From NCBI GenBank assembly GCA_014529385.2, contig CM043945.1, forward strand, positions 91,277,112 through 91,341,111: a DNA stretch of 64,000 nt, read 5' to 3'. The stretch's first letter is position 1; each line of letters starts with the position of its first letter. The translations under genes and the position numbers were made by a program. The DNA comes from Adiantum capillus-veneris. Its lineage: Eukaryota; Streptophyta; Polypodiopsida; Polypodiales; Pteridaceae. Below the pieces are notes generated by a model, which was given only the letters and a program-made list of their open reading frames with translations, was not told the origin of the DNA and ran no database searches. Of the stretch, positions 22,212-32,279 are shown in pieces.

Positions 22212-22836
22212 CAAACCATGCCAAAGTGAAGTGTTTGGGGATGATTAAGAATTTGGAAGTTGAGTCTTTAACGTGAAGGTTATAGTGAACTTTCATGTTA
22301 TGCCAGATGGTCTATGAGCTTTTCCTCTCATTCTGGGATGACCTTGGTTGAGAAATGTTGGTGATGTGAAAGATTGGGGCAAGGACACAATCTGTGTGTA
22401 TGACAAGAAGGGTGAAAAGAGGGTGCTTGCTATGACTACCAAGCAGCCTATGGCACTAGAAGATGTGAGTGAGAATGATGACTCAAAAGTTACCAGTGAA
22501 GATAGTTCTGAAGATTCAGAAAGTAGCTCTGCTTCCAGTTCTAATGATGAGGGTGAAGTGTCATTCTTGTTATGGGACAAGGAAAAGAGGGAAGTGGGTG
22601 AAATGTTGCAAGTATCAAGGAATAAAAATACTTCAAGCCGTTTAGAGCAACTTGAAGAGTTGATGCAACTTAAACAGGAATTGTCAGTGAAGAGTGAGTT
22701 AATTCAAAATATGTTGAGTACTGATTTGACGCAAGGGGAAAGAAGGGAGTACGTAGCAATGTTAGACAAGTTTCCATATCTTTTCATCGCTTCATATCAA
22801 GAGATGAGGGGTTTTCTTGGGGATCCTGTGGGGTGA
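22090..22836 (+). pseudogene. gypsy protease and acidic linker (family B)
   Basis: Retropepsin-like reading: AYIDGGAQVCVIT (D-G-G in place of D-S/T-G), LANHAKVKCLGMIKNLEVE, then the end motif PLILG.PWLRNVGDVKDWGK across a frameshift near 22,200-22,350. From 22,440 an acidic Ser/Glu/Asp-rich stretch (DDSKVTSEDSSEDSESSS) and a likely coiled coil (LEQLEELMQLKQELSVKSEL) lead to YLFIASYQEMRGF, the segment before RT. The frame ends in the MITE insertion at 22,831. Confidence 0.72.
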
Positions 22837-23085
22837 AAGCATGTTAATGTGTCACACTTTTTCATGTCCTGGACAATGCTAACTAGCACAATTTCGACAT
22901 ATGCTAACTAGTACAATAACATGAGCTACATCTCCAAGATCTATGACGTAAACCAAATGTGCAACCTCCGACAAATTTTGATATTATTTGTAAAAAATTT
23001 ACCGAACGCCCAACTTTTCAAAGATGTGCTAGCTTGAAAATGCTAACTAGCACAAAAAGCGTGACACATTAACATGCTTTCACCC
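22831..23085. mobile_element. 255-bp MITE with perfect 25-bp terminal inverted repeats
   Basis: The left end begins GGGTGAAAGCATGTTAATGT (22,831-22,855). The right end at 23,061-23,085 is its exact reverse complement over 25 bases. With one mismatch the repeat extends to 32 bases. The inside is noncoding and carries AATGCTAACTAGCACAA twice in direct orientation (22,876-22,892 and 23,039-23,055) plus a variant at about 22,900. It lies between the protease linker and RT of the family B element. No target-site duplication is apparent in the flanks (…CCTGTG / TATAAA…), so the superfamily is unassigned. Confidence 0.85.
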
Positions 23086-23089
23086 TATA

Positions 23090-23830
23090 AAGATTGAGCT
23101 AGTTGAAGGGGCAAAGCCAATAAGACAAAAATTAAGAAGGATGGGTGAGGATCAAAGGAATGCTTTAAAGGAATAAGTGGATAAGCTTTTGGATGCAGGC
23201 TTCATTGTGCTAGTGGATAATGCTGAATGGGTGAGCCCTGTAGTGGTCACTCCAAAGAAAGATGGACGTTAGAGAGTTTGTGTTGATTACAAGCCATTAA
23301 ATGTAGTGACCACGAAGGATCCTTACCCTTTGCCTTTCATTGATCAACTTTTAGATGCAGAGGGGGTTGGCTTTGAAACATACACTTGTGATGGTTATTC
23401 AAGATATTTCCAGCGTATGATTGCTCTTGAAGACCAAAAAAAGACTATTTTTATCACGCCATGGGGTTATTTCTGCTTTTGATGCCTTCCTTTTGGTTGA
23501 CAAATGGGCCGGAAGCCTTTGAAATAAAAGTAGATTGGGTCCTTACCCCGTTCCTTGGGAAGTTTGTCAAAGGTTTCATAGATGATTTTTGTGTATACAG
23601 TTCAAGGAAAGAGCATGTTCAAAAGCTTGAAATCACTTTTGCAGGGTGTGATGAATGTGGGGGTCAGCTCAACCCTAAAAAAATGTCATTTGACGCAGCT
23701 ACGGGTAAAGCTTCTTGGACATGTGATTTCAAAAAATGGAATTGAAGCAGATCCAGAGAAAGTGGAGGCTTTGTTGTTGTTGTCATCTCCAAAAGATATC
23801 AGACAATTGGCCACTTTCATATAGAAAGTT
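23090..23830 (+). pseudogene. gypsy reverse transcriptase (family B)
   Basis: Reading begins IELVEGAKPIRQKLRRMG, then AEWVSPVVVTPKKDG..RVCVDYKPLN (RT fingers) and DPYPLPFIDQLLD. Motif A is damaged: TYTCDGYSRYFQ. Motif C is FIDDFCVYSS at 23,575-23,586, with both Asp present. The thumb region follows as LGHVISKNGIEADPEKVEAL. At least four stops or frameshifts interrupt the frame. Confidence 0.85.
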
Positions 23831-23899
23831 AAATATTCGTTTCGTTTTATACCTTTGGCATCACAGCTATTGTATCCATTGTAGCAAACAATTAAGAAT

Positions 23900-24260
23900 G
23901 ATCCCTTGGAGTGGTCTCATGACTATGATGATGTTTTTGATAAGGTTAGAGAAGTTTTGAGTACACTACCCATTATGCAAGCTCCTGACTGGGAGAAGGA
24001 GTTTTATGTTAACCCATTAGTGGGAGATGATGCCATTGGGGCCATGTTATTGCAAAAGGGGAAGATATCTCAATATATGAATCTTGTTAATTATGCTAGC
24101 AGAGTGAAGACTCCTCATGAAAGAGATTTCTCTGAAATTGAATTGGTGATGACCAATATGGTGTATACTTGCAAACGATTTAGACACTACTTGTTGCAAA
24201 AGTCATTCACCTTTCACCTTTCTCACCAGTTATGGCATTGCTTCCCAATTGTTCAATAAT
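23900..24260 (+). pseudogene. RNase H, retroviral type (family B)
   Basis: Frame 23,906-24,259 reads PIMQAPDWEKEFYVNPLVGDDAIGAMLLQK. The first catalytic Asp position (F-x-x-D-A-S) reads NPLVGDDAIGA, so one Asp appears lost. YASRVKTPHERDFSEIE keeps the E-x-E-like helix. It is followed by TCKRFRHYLL, a normal RNase H end. It degrades the RNA of the RNA-DNA hybrid during reverse transcription. Confidence 0.72.
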
Positions 24261-24429
24261 CCCAATGTAACAAAAACAGTGATGAGATGGGTTATTGAAC
24301 TTCAGGAGTTTCAGTTCACCTTTTTGGTGGAAGAGAGTACTCGAGCTACCCTGACATATTTACTCACTTATAAAGACACTCCTGTTTTGGTTAAAGAAGA
24401 AGTGGTGCGAAAGAAGAAAGTCGAGACTC

Positions 24430-24800
24430 TTGCCATCTCTAATGCTTCACTGTTATATTTTGATGGCTCTTATCGAAGAAGTCATGATGTTGCTTCAGGA
24501 GGCATTGTCATATATGATGCATAGGGGAAGCTTGTAAGGAAACAAGGGCTGAAACTTGATGCAAAAAGCTACAATGAAGCAGAATACATGGCTCTTGAAG
24601 GTGGTTTGCACATTTGTTTGCAGTTGGAAATTAGACGCTTAGAGATCAAAGGAGATGCCTTGTTGGTCGTAAAGCAAGAATTTATGCTTCAAGGTAAAAT
24701 CATTGCTCAAAAAGTTCGAAGCATGGAGTTTGCAGCATATTGAGAGATCTCAAAATGAAGAAGCTCATGATGCTGCCCAAGAAATGATCACTTGTGTGTT
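24430..24800 (+). pseudogene. Second RNase H, plant/archaeal type (family B)
   Basis: The stretch LLYFDGSYRRSHDVASGGIV carries the first catalytic Asp (F-D-G-S). SYNEAEYMALEGGL carries the catalytic Glu, and IKGDALLVVKQ the next Asp (usually G-D-S). One stop at 24,522 breaks the frame. This domain type is the plant-acquired RNase H of Tat-group elements and lies between the retroviral RNase H and integrase, as expected for that group. Confidence 0.78.
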
Positions 24801-24899
24801 TGTGCTGAAGCAAAATGCCCCTCTATATCATGGGAGGGAAGTGTTATCAAAGGAGATGGATTTTCTATTGACAGGTGTCCTACCTGAGGTTTACCATCT

Positions 24900-25860
24900 T
24901 CCAAAAAGTATGTGTTTATAAGAAAAGCCAAGAAATACAAAATGCTTGATGATGTGCTTTACATGAAAGGAATTGATTTGGTTTTGCATCGTGTGCTCTG
25001 GAAAGAGGAGATTTACAAGATTTTCGATCATGAGGGATCTTGTGGAGGCCATTTTGCCATGAAGATTATGTTGCATAAAATTTTGCAAGAAGGTTATGTA
25101 TGGTCAAGCATTCAAAGGGATGTTAATCATTGGTGCAAGTTGTGTTTGCCTTTCCAGAAGATGGGAAAGAGAATTTTAAAGCCCGAATTGCGACAAACAA
25201 TTCTAGCTTTTGATGTGTTTGAAAAATGAGGTCTTGATGCTATTGGAACCTTACCTATGACTAGCAAAAGAAATGCTTACAGTTTGACAATAGTAGATTA
25301 TTTGTCACGATGGGCAGAAGCCAATTCTGTCAAACAAATTATCAGTAAGGAGATGGGAAAATTTGTTTATGAGCATATATGTTGCAAATTTGGTGTATCC
25401 CTGTAGCTACTTTCTAATAGAGGACCAAGATTTAGAGGAGAGCTATTTGATTTCTTGTGCGAAAAGCTCAATATACAGCATAGGTACAGTTCTGCTTATT
25501 ATCCACAATGCAATGGTCTCAATGAGAGATTCAATGAGAGTTGGTAAAGATCTTGACAAAGATGAACCAGACACATGGGAAGACTTGGGATTTAGAGTTG
25601 CCATGTGCATTATGGGCCTACAAAACTACTATCAAAACGAGCACAGGATTTTCTCCTTATCACTTGGGTTATTGCAAGGAAGCTTTATTGTTGCCAGTTG
25701 AGGTGGAGATTCTTGCACTCAAGTTATTTTCATTGGGAGATGAAGAGAAAACAAATTCTTGGCAAAAAAGACTCTTGGATTTACAATGTTTGCAATTTGT
25801 TCTCATTAAGCATCTTAGTGGATTCTATCAGAAGAAATGCATCTAGAATTGAACCGACAT
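24900..25860 (+). pseudogene. gypsy integrase (family B), second Asp mutated
   Basis: H2C2 site: DHEGSCGGHFAMKIM..WCKLC (24,912-25,229). Core: GLDAIGTLPMTSKRNAYSLTIVD with the first Asp, then LLSNRGPRFRGELFDF where the second catalytic Asp (S-D-R-G) is Asn, then CNGLNERFNESL with the Glu. Frames shift at about 25,230, 25,400 and 25,540. The reading stops at WQKRLLDLQCLQF..YQKK and lacks the C-terminal tail that is present on the minus strand at 20,105-20,520. Confidence 0.8.
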
Positions 25861-25934
25861 ACTTACATATTTCAATACCTTGAGAAAATATGAAAAATTT
25901 CATTTAATCACCTCCTAGTTGTGGCTACTCATTT

Positions 25935-26994
25935 AAAATACCACAGAGTTGTGAACACCGTCTTTGTAGTGTTGAGGAACCCTAGGGTTCACGCTAAGAC
26001 CATCAACTCTGTGCAGGTTGCATGTGCTTGGGGGGGCTTGCAGGCCGCTATTGCTGGGTAAGAGAGTAGTGGGAGGTTCTAAAGGACGCTTGGCGTGGAG
26101 GCATGGGTGCATGCAAAAGGAGGATATGTGTTGTAAACGGGTGGGGGTTCTCTTCGGGTGTGAGGAGCCTGGTCACTCTATGCTTCCCGGCACATGCATT
26201 CTTCTCGGCCATTTCATTTTTGGCTTTGGGGTTTGGCGGAAACCCCTCCGTCAATTAGGGGTGGATCTTGCTCACTTGGTCTAGTTTGTGTCCTTGTTGC
26301 ATGGTGGCTTGACTAGTTCTGCGGTATGGAAATCTCGACTTTGTGACAGTTTCCATTCGGTGTGTGGTGTGGGGCTTGGCCCTTCTATTGCATGGGTCTG
26401 CATGGTGGTGGTTGAGCTGCGGATGGGTCTTGCAGATCTGGTAGTGCTCGGTTCTCTGTTCACCTATTGTGACCTGGTACTTTTTTGCTACTTCTTGAAG
26501 ATCTTACTAGTTCGATGCGGCCGAGGTCTCTGGCTGGTGGAGACCCAGTCCAGTTTGGTTCGGTGGCGGTATTCTCTGATGGTCTTTGGGATGCAAGTCT
26601 AATTTGTTTTGGCTCTGGACTCTCGAGGCATAGTGGGCTCTAGTGGCAGAAGAGCTCATGTGGTGGCACCTCTTGAGTCTATGCTAGGTGATGGGGACTA
26701 TGGACCTCAGTCCCTTTTCGGCATTTGATCTTTGTTGTTCTCTGGTTTCAAGGGTGGCACCCTATTCAGCCAGGTACTATGGTTCAATCGACGGGGTAGC
26801 TCCCCTGTATCAACCTATGTACTTGATCTTTGAGGTCGTATGGTGTAGTAGTCTCGTGTTGTTGTGTGGTTGGTTCTCTGGATACCTTGGCTTGATTCAG
26901 AGCAGGGTTTGGGCTTGTAAATTTTTTTTCTGATTATTATTATAACATCACTCACATATTCTGAGTTTTGCAAAAAAATAAAATACCACTGAGT
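25935..26994 (+). mobile_element. 5'-truncated L1 3' fragment with 15-bp target duplication
   Basis: Flanking direct repeats AAAATACCACAGAGT (25,935-25,949) and AAAATACCACTGAGT (26,980-26,994) differ at one base and bracket about 1,030 bp. The insert ends CTGAGTTTTGCAAAAAAAT, like the A-tailed 3' ends at 60,110-60,139 and 15,365-15,395. The body is GT-rich and has no domain I can name; an 88-residue frame (26,018-26,284) is not recognisable. Interpretation: LINE 3' noncoding sequence inserted by target-primed reverse transcription. Confidence 0.6.
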
Positions 26995-27310
26995 GGTAAA
27001 GTGAGTGTACACACTATTTTAGATATAAGTTATTGACATAAATTTTTTCAACAGGATAAAAATGTAAACAATCAAGATATTCTTCTTGGTTTCATTGAAC
27101 ATCCTATTGAATAGTGTATCAATCAAATGGTCAGGTCGAGCCATGAGAGGTGCCATTGTAGAAAACAATGGTGTTCTTAAGAAGATATCACCGCTTTTGT
27201 TTTTGAGAACAAAAACACTTTTCCAAGGGGAGAATAATCTCATTCCAAGGGTAAAGCCAAGACACACATGCAATACATGGGTCTATATACACCTAGGACC
27301 AAGGGTCTAT
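26995..27310 (+). mobile_element. 3' end of a non-autonomous gypsy LTR element (second copy)
   Basis: The sequence aligns by eye with 45,220-45,440 and, on the minus strand, with the family G pol end at 61,200-61,400. Shared marks are NNQDILLGFIE-like coding, then ACAAAAACACTT, then a purine-rich stretch AAGGGGAGAATAA just before the LTR start. CTATATATAG at about 27,308-27,317 is a TATA candidate. The start is lost into the L1 target site and the right LTR edge is not defined. Confidence 0.55.
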
Positions 27311-27409
27311 ATATAGTACGATTGTGTGGTGATGACCATGTGACTATCCCTAATCTTTTACAGTGAATGGTTCCCTTTCTTAAAGGACCACATTCACTTC
27401 TTTTACATT

Positions 27410-27806
27410 TTTTTTGGACTACATAAGGCCTTAGTAAAGGACTACATTTTGTGTACAGTTGTGGACCATTGGATAAAGCTATCTAATTAGTGCCACATGG
27501 AAAGAAACTTCTTTTTCACTTTTATTGTAGGCCCTTGTGAGAGGGTGTTGACATTTGTGTATCTCTTTTTTTAAACATTACTTTTTATACTTTCAAAATA
27601 TATTGTAATTTAAATAATTCATTAGGATACTTGTTTTCAAAAAATATAATATTTTATTATAACAATAAATGTTTAAAAACAGTGTAAGTTTTTTGTTTTC
27701 TCTCTCATAAAGAGACCACTTATTATTAGATTCATTGCAATAGCTTTAGCCTTTATGTAAAACCATAGTGAACTTTCACCTTATTCAAAATGTCCAAGTG
27801 AAGCTT
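27410..27806 (+). repeat. Dispersed repeat family R1, copy A
   Basis: Shared blocks with copy B (28,685-29,112): AGTGCCAC.TGGAAA, TTGTAGGCCCTTGTGAGAGG, AAAATATATTGTAATT and ACCATAGTGAACTTTCAC in the same order. Its first part also matches 60,891-61,050. Non-coding and AT-rich. Two copies in direct orientation about 1.27 kb apart could be LTRs of a small element or independent insertions. Confidence 0.6.
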
Positions 27807-28514
27807 CACCTAGTTTGTCAAAGCATAAATGATAGTACTTTAGAAAGACACTCCAAATTGTCAATTGTATGGTACTACCCATACAACTCATTTCTTCACT
27901 GCCTATATTTTTTTCCAAGCATAGTTCCAAGTATGTACTAGTACGGTCGCAATGATTTTGGGCCAATCCTTTTTGGCTTTTTAAAAGAAACCTCAGAGGA
28001 GAGTTGAGTTACGCATACTTTCAATGTATTGAGTGATGATTTAGACTTACCTTAAATGTTATATCTATTTTAATATATATTGAATGGTTTTTATTTCACC
28101 TTTCATTTCACATTCTCACATGGCTTGACTCTCTTGCATTCTCTTCTTATAGAATGTTAAAGTGAAGCTCCACCTTGCATAATTCTAGTAAATTCTATAC
28201 ACACACACATATATATTATACACACACACAAACACGCATATTTATTAATGAGCAAACCATGATAAAGGAAAGAAAAATCGGTAAAATATATAAAAACTAA
28301 GTTCAAAAATCTTAGAAATTTCAAAAATAAATCTAATATTTTTGGTTTGCTTCTTTGTAAGGAGGAAACTCAATCGTTTAATAAAAGAAACATTCTCAAA
28401 AATGTTTTGCCTTGTATAATTTTAAAACTCAACCTAATTTTATCACTTTCTTATTGTTTTAAAATGCCATCACGACCCTTTCACTTGTTACCTTTTCTTT
28501 GCGTTGTAAATACT

Positions 28515-28625
28515 ACTTCAATGTGTTTATTTGTAGCATAGGTGTTCCTTCTACAACCTTGAAGCTCAACAACTTCAATGTGTTTATTTGTAGCATAGGT
28601 GTTCCTTCTACAACCTTGAAGCTCT
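28515..28625 (+). repeat. 57-bp tandem duplication
   Basis: A 57-bp unit beginning ACTTCAATGTGTTTATTTGT occurs twice head to tail (28,515 and 28,572) with almost no difference, so the duplication is recent. Confidence 0.9.
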
Positions 28626-28684
28626 TTCAATTTGGTATAAATTTAAAAAAAAATGGAGGCTTTTAAACGAAGAGACAATTTCAA

Positions 28685-29110
28685 AAAGTTGTGGATCATT
28701 CGACAAAGCTTGTTCAATAGTGCCACGTGGAAACAAACTTCTTTTTCACTATTTGTTGTAGGCCCTTGTGAGAGGGTGTTGACATTTGTGTGCCTCTTTC
28801 TTTAAAGAGGACATTGAGTATTGGGCTAGACAGAATCTTTATCATCCTCTTTCACCCTTGCCCTCTCAATTTGTTACAATGCTTTCAAGTGGTTTTTCAA
28901 ACATTAATTTTTATAGCTCTAAAATATATTGTAATTGAAATAGTTCATTTCTATACTTATTTCAGAAAACATACTATTTTATCATAATTAAAAAAATTTA
29001 GTGCCACTTTTTTGGATTCACTATGATAGAAAACCTATTATCAAATTCTTTGCAATAGCCTTATTTAAACCATAGTGAACTTTCACGTTGTTTGAAATTT
29101 CTCAGTGACG

Positions 29111-29112
<2 letters not shown>
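28685..29112 (+). repeat. Dispersed repeat family R1, copy B
   Basis: Second direct copy of the block at 27,410-27,806, with a roughly 60-bp extra segment (28,800-28,880) absent from copy A. It ends in GTGAACTTTCACG just before the (CT)n run at 29,114. Confidence 0.6.

Positions 29113-29113
<1 letters not shown>

Positions 29114-29203
<90 letters not shown>
29114..29203. repeat. Compound microsatellite (CT)n(CA)n
   Basis: About 68 bp of CT pass into about 22 bp of CA. Frames across it encode Ser-Leu or Arg-Glu runs only. Confidence 0.95.
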
Positions 29204-29830
29204 TTAAGAGAATGGAAGAGGGAAATCAGAGAGGCAATCTTACTCTCTCTTTTTCGATCATATTCAAAAGCCATAACTCTCAAGTCTCTTATACTCTCCC
29301 CCATAGCCTTCAAGCTTCATAAGCTCGGCCTCTATCACTCACCCTAGTAAATATCATTTCCCTCACTCCCTCCTAGTTTGTTAAGGGGCAAAAAAAAGAG
29401 CAGGAGAAAGGGAAGTAATGCACAAGACTGGCTTATAAAGTCCTAGCAGTGCCACTTATAGCAATGCTAGCAATCGGGTAAACTTTATCAATGAATAGCA
29501 TTCCAAGTGTCACTTATTAGTCTTCCAGGTGTCATTTCAGTCACTTGTTCTGTGTGGTGCATCTTGTCTCTCTTATTTCCAGTGACCAATCCGGTGTGCT
29601 GGACCGGCTCATCTCACAAACCCATAGCCCCCAACATCTTTGGTGAACCCAATGCGAAATGAGCTGGGCTGGGACATTTTTGTAGCAAACAATGACTACA
29701 TCGCCAAGTGGAAGCAATGCAACAAATGATGCAATAGTTTATTCTTTACATGAAATTGTAACAAACTGCACAATAGCAATTCAATATACATGAGCAGACT
29801 TGGAAATCTATATAGGTAGTTACAGATAGA
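29204..29830. other. No gene; upstream flank of family E gag
   Basis: No coding frame over 60 residues was recognised. By position it should include the 5' leader or LTR of the family E element whose gag starts at about 29,830, but no LTR ends or primer-binding site could be fixed. Confidence 0.4.
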
Positions 29831-30870
29831 TTGCAGCGGTTTGAAGGTCGCGATGATTCAAAGTCTTGCCAGCTTTATGAACAATCTATGGAGAATAATG
29901 GGATTGATGATCGTGAAGCAGTTGAAGGCTTTCACTTGATTGTCATGTTTGAGCTTAGGGATCAAATTAGGGAGATACAGACTGCGCAATGAGTAAACTG
30001 GGAGGGTTTTAAGAAGGCATTATAGGCAGAGTATTTTATTGAAAATTCTCACAAAGTTACTAAAGAAAGTTTTATGAAGTTGATCCAGCAAAAAAACAAG
30101 GACTTATTTGCACAAGAACTCTTACAAGAATCTGAAAAGAAATTTAAGCAGTTATCTTTAAGAGAGCAGCACTCATTGAAATTGAAACGCATATAGCTAT
30201 TTGTATGAGCTGCTAATCCATGACTTCAAAAGAGCTTGGTGCAACTCCTTGAAGATTCAACAGGTGAATTGGATTAAACTTATGATTGGAAGTTGGTTTC
30301 TAAAGCAATCAATATGGTTGTGAAGCGGTAGATGATGGTCCCATGGAGACAATTGATGAATAAGGTAAGGATAACTCACTCTATGGGAAACAAAAATTAG
30401 AGTATTTGATTGTTGATGAGCTGATAAGAGGTATACAAGAATTAAATTTGAATTTGAAAGTAGTTAAACTTGAAGAATAAGCACAAAGGGGTCCACTTCA
30501 GAGCTGAAGCAACATCCTCCATGCGGGGATTGAAATGACCATTGCATCTGGTGCGATAGTAGAGATCATGAATACAAAGACTGTGAAGGTTTTGATGAAG
30601 CTTACAAGAAAAATGGGATTTTTTTGGAAAGACCAGAAGATTTATCTCAAGATAGCAGGTGAGCCGCTCCGCTTGAATTTTGGAAGGGATATTATGAAGA
30701 AGCTAGTGCAGGAAATACAACATAAAGTTGCTCTTGTAGAAGCAGCTACATATGGATTGCAGGTACACAATAAGGCAGATGATGAAGGTGCAATAGCTAA
30801 GGGTGATTTATGGCCTTTTGCTTTGAAGATAGCGAAAGCAGGCAAGGTGACTCATGGAAAATTATGCCAT
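29830..30870 (+). pseudogene. Family E gypsy gag, part 1 (interrupted by the CACTA)
   Basis: Plus-strand reading: RFEGRDDSKSCQLYEQSM, then REAVEGFHLIVMFELRDQIR (capsid region), ENSHKVTKESFMKLIQQKNK, then the knuckle CIWCDSRDHEYKDC (CX2CX4HX4C, near 30,545-30,590). The C-terminal frame is 30,535-30,984, with KIYLKIAGEPLRLNFGR and an Ala/Val-rich helix. Stops and shifts are frequent before 30,500. The reading resumes at 39,426 after the CACTA with VGNFI, in the register expected for an uninterrupted gag. Confidence 0.8.
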
Positions 30871-30889
30871 CACTACAAGAGGTACTTCA

Positions 30890-31080
30890 CATTAGCGACG
30901 CTCGCAGTGCAACGCTCAAAAGTGAAAACCCACGACGTCGTTATGGTCGTCGCTATGGGCGTCATTAAGTTACAAGTAAACTAGCAATGCCCATAGAGAC
31001 GCTGACAGAGCTAAAAAAATAACCGAGAGCGTCCAAAAACTCAGATCTCAGATCTGAGTTTTCGACGCTCAAGCAAGCAA
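30890..31080. repeat. CACTA left subterminal repeats
   Basis: GCGACGCTC, ACGTCGTTATGGTCGTCGCTAT, GGGCGTCATTA and related short GTCGC motifs occur in both orientations just inside the left end. Subterminal repeats of this kind are transposase-binding sites in En/Spm elements. The same CGTCGCTAT word is dense at 37,205-37,290 and 39,240-39,395. Confidence 0.75.
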
Positions 31081-31104
31081 AGGTAACCCGCGCTCTCCCT
31101 CTCT

Positions 31105-31230
31105 CTCTCTCTCTCTTTCTTCTCCACACACACACACACACATACACGAGGAGAGGAGGGAGAGCCAAGTATGCTCCTTCCCTCTCCTCTCTCTCTCTCA
31201 TGTTCCCTTCCCCTCTTTCTCTCTCTCTCC

Positions 31231-31262
<32 letters not shown>

Positions 31263-31375
31263 TGCATAAACAAAGAATGCATACACACACATTGAGAGAG
31301 GAAGAGAGAGAGAGAGAGAGAGAAAGAAAAAGATATAAAACAAAGAGAGAGAGAGAGAGAGAGAGAGAGAAGAAG
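31105..31375. repeat. Cluster of CT/GA, CA and TTC simple repeats
   Basis: Alternating short (CT)n, (CA)n and (GA)n runs end at 31,339-31,388 in (GA)n(GAA)n, directly against the first minus-strand SINE-like unit. Read on the minus strand this is the (TTC)n(CT)n tail of that unit. Open frames here are low-complexity artefacts. Confidence 0.85.
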
Positions 31376-31387
31376 AAGAAGAAGAGA

Positions 31388-31910
31388 GTTTTAACGTTGT
31401 AGGAAACTATCCCAAGAGACCTTAAAGATCTAGTCAACGAAGAGTTGAACTCAAGACCTATTTTTCAAGAGGGAAATGGCATAACCAATCTAACACACTT
31501 GGGTGATAGAAAGGTTATACCATTTTTCTCATTTGTTTGGCACACACACACACTCGAGAAGAAGAAAGTTTTAACGTCGTAGGAAACTATCCCAAGAGAC
31601 CTTAAAGATCTAGCTGACGAGGAGTTGAACTCAAGACCTATTATTCAAGAGGGAAATGGTATACCCAATCTACCACACTTGGGTGATAGAAAGGTTATAT
31701 CATTTTCCTCTTTTTATTTGCACACCACACACCCACACACACACCCGAGAAGAAGAAAGTTTTAACATCGTAGGAAACTATCCCAAGAGACCTTAAAGAT
31801 CTAGCCAACGAGGAGTTGAACTCAAGATCTGTTAGTCAAGAGGGAAATGGCATAACCAATCTACCATACTTGGGTGATAGAAAGGTTATACCATTTTTCT
31901 CTTTTTATCG
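31388..31910 (-). repeat. Three tandem SINE-like units (copies 2-4)
   Basis: Units start (as 3' ends of minus-strand elements) at 31,388, 31,568 and 31,759, with periods of 180 and 191 bp. Each has GTTTTAACGTCGTAGG, a box B complement GAGTTGAAC (31,441 region in the first), a box A complement CCAATCTA and CTTGGGTGATAGAAAGG. Between units lie short CA runs and GAGAAGAAGAAA, which is the tail. They are close relatives of the plus-strand unit at 16,881-17,080. All lie inside the CACTA, so they arrived after or were carried with it. Confidence 0.75.
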
Positions 31911-32110
31911 TTTAAGATTAGGTTAGATTTAAATTTACGTTAGATTAGATTTAGGTTTATTAGGTTAAATTAGATTAGATTTAGGTTTATTTTGAATTAG
32001 ATTTATGTTATATTAGTTTAGGTTTATTTACACGCATTAGATTTACATTTACGTTAGTTTAGGTTTATTTTTAGTTTAAGATTGAATTAGATCTACATTT
32101 ATGTTCGACG
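31911..32110. repeat. AT-rich degenerate TTAGGTTTA/TTAGATT repeats
   Basis: Words such as TTAGATTTAGGTTTAT recur at least five times with variable spacing. They resemble but are not the plant telomere unit TTTAGGG. Likely spacer or intron-like DNA before the first TNPA-like module. Confidence 0.6.
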
Positions 32111-32279
32111 GACCATGCGGACCAACAATTCCACGACAACCTAGCGGTGGTGGTTGTTGTGGCGAGGAGCACATCGTTTATGGAGCTTATGTACTGCAGA
32201 GTCCCTAGGACACACCAAGAAGTGTCCCTGCTTGTGAGACTGCTCATAGTACAACGAAGGATTATACTACCTGCACGTT

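Larger units (their letters stand above)
22041..25860 (+). mobile_element. Family B gypsy: dual RNase H (Tat-like) pol, decayed
   Basis: Order on the plus strand: protease (22,090-22,380), acidic linker (to 22,830), a MITE, RT (23,090-23,830), retroviral-type RNase H (about 23,980-24,250), a second RNase H of plant/archaeal type (24,440-24,700), H2C2 and integrase (24,910-25,855). A second RNase H after the first is known from the Tat group of plant gypsy elements. Stops and frameshifts occur throughout. No LTR was found at either end: the left edge is a fusion to family E and the right edge is cut shortly before an L1 insertion. Confidence 0.8.

Noticed and set aside
31911-32110. Interstitial telomere array
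   Set aside because: The words are TTAGGTTTA/TTAGATT with irregular spacing, not TTTAGGG in register.
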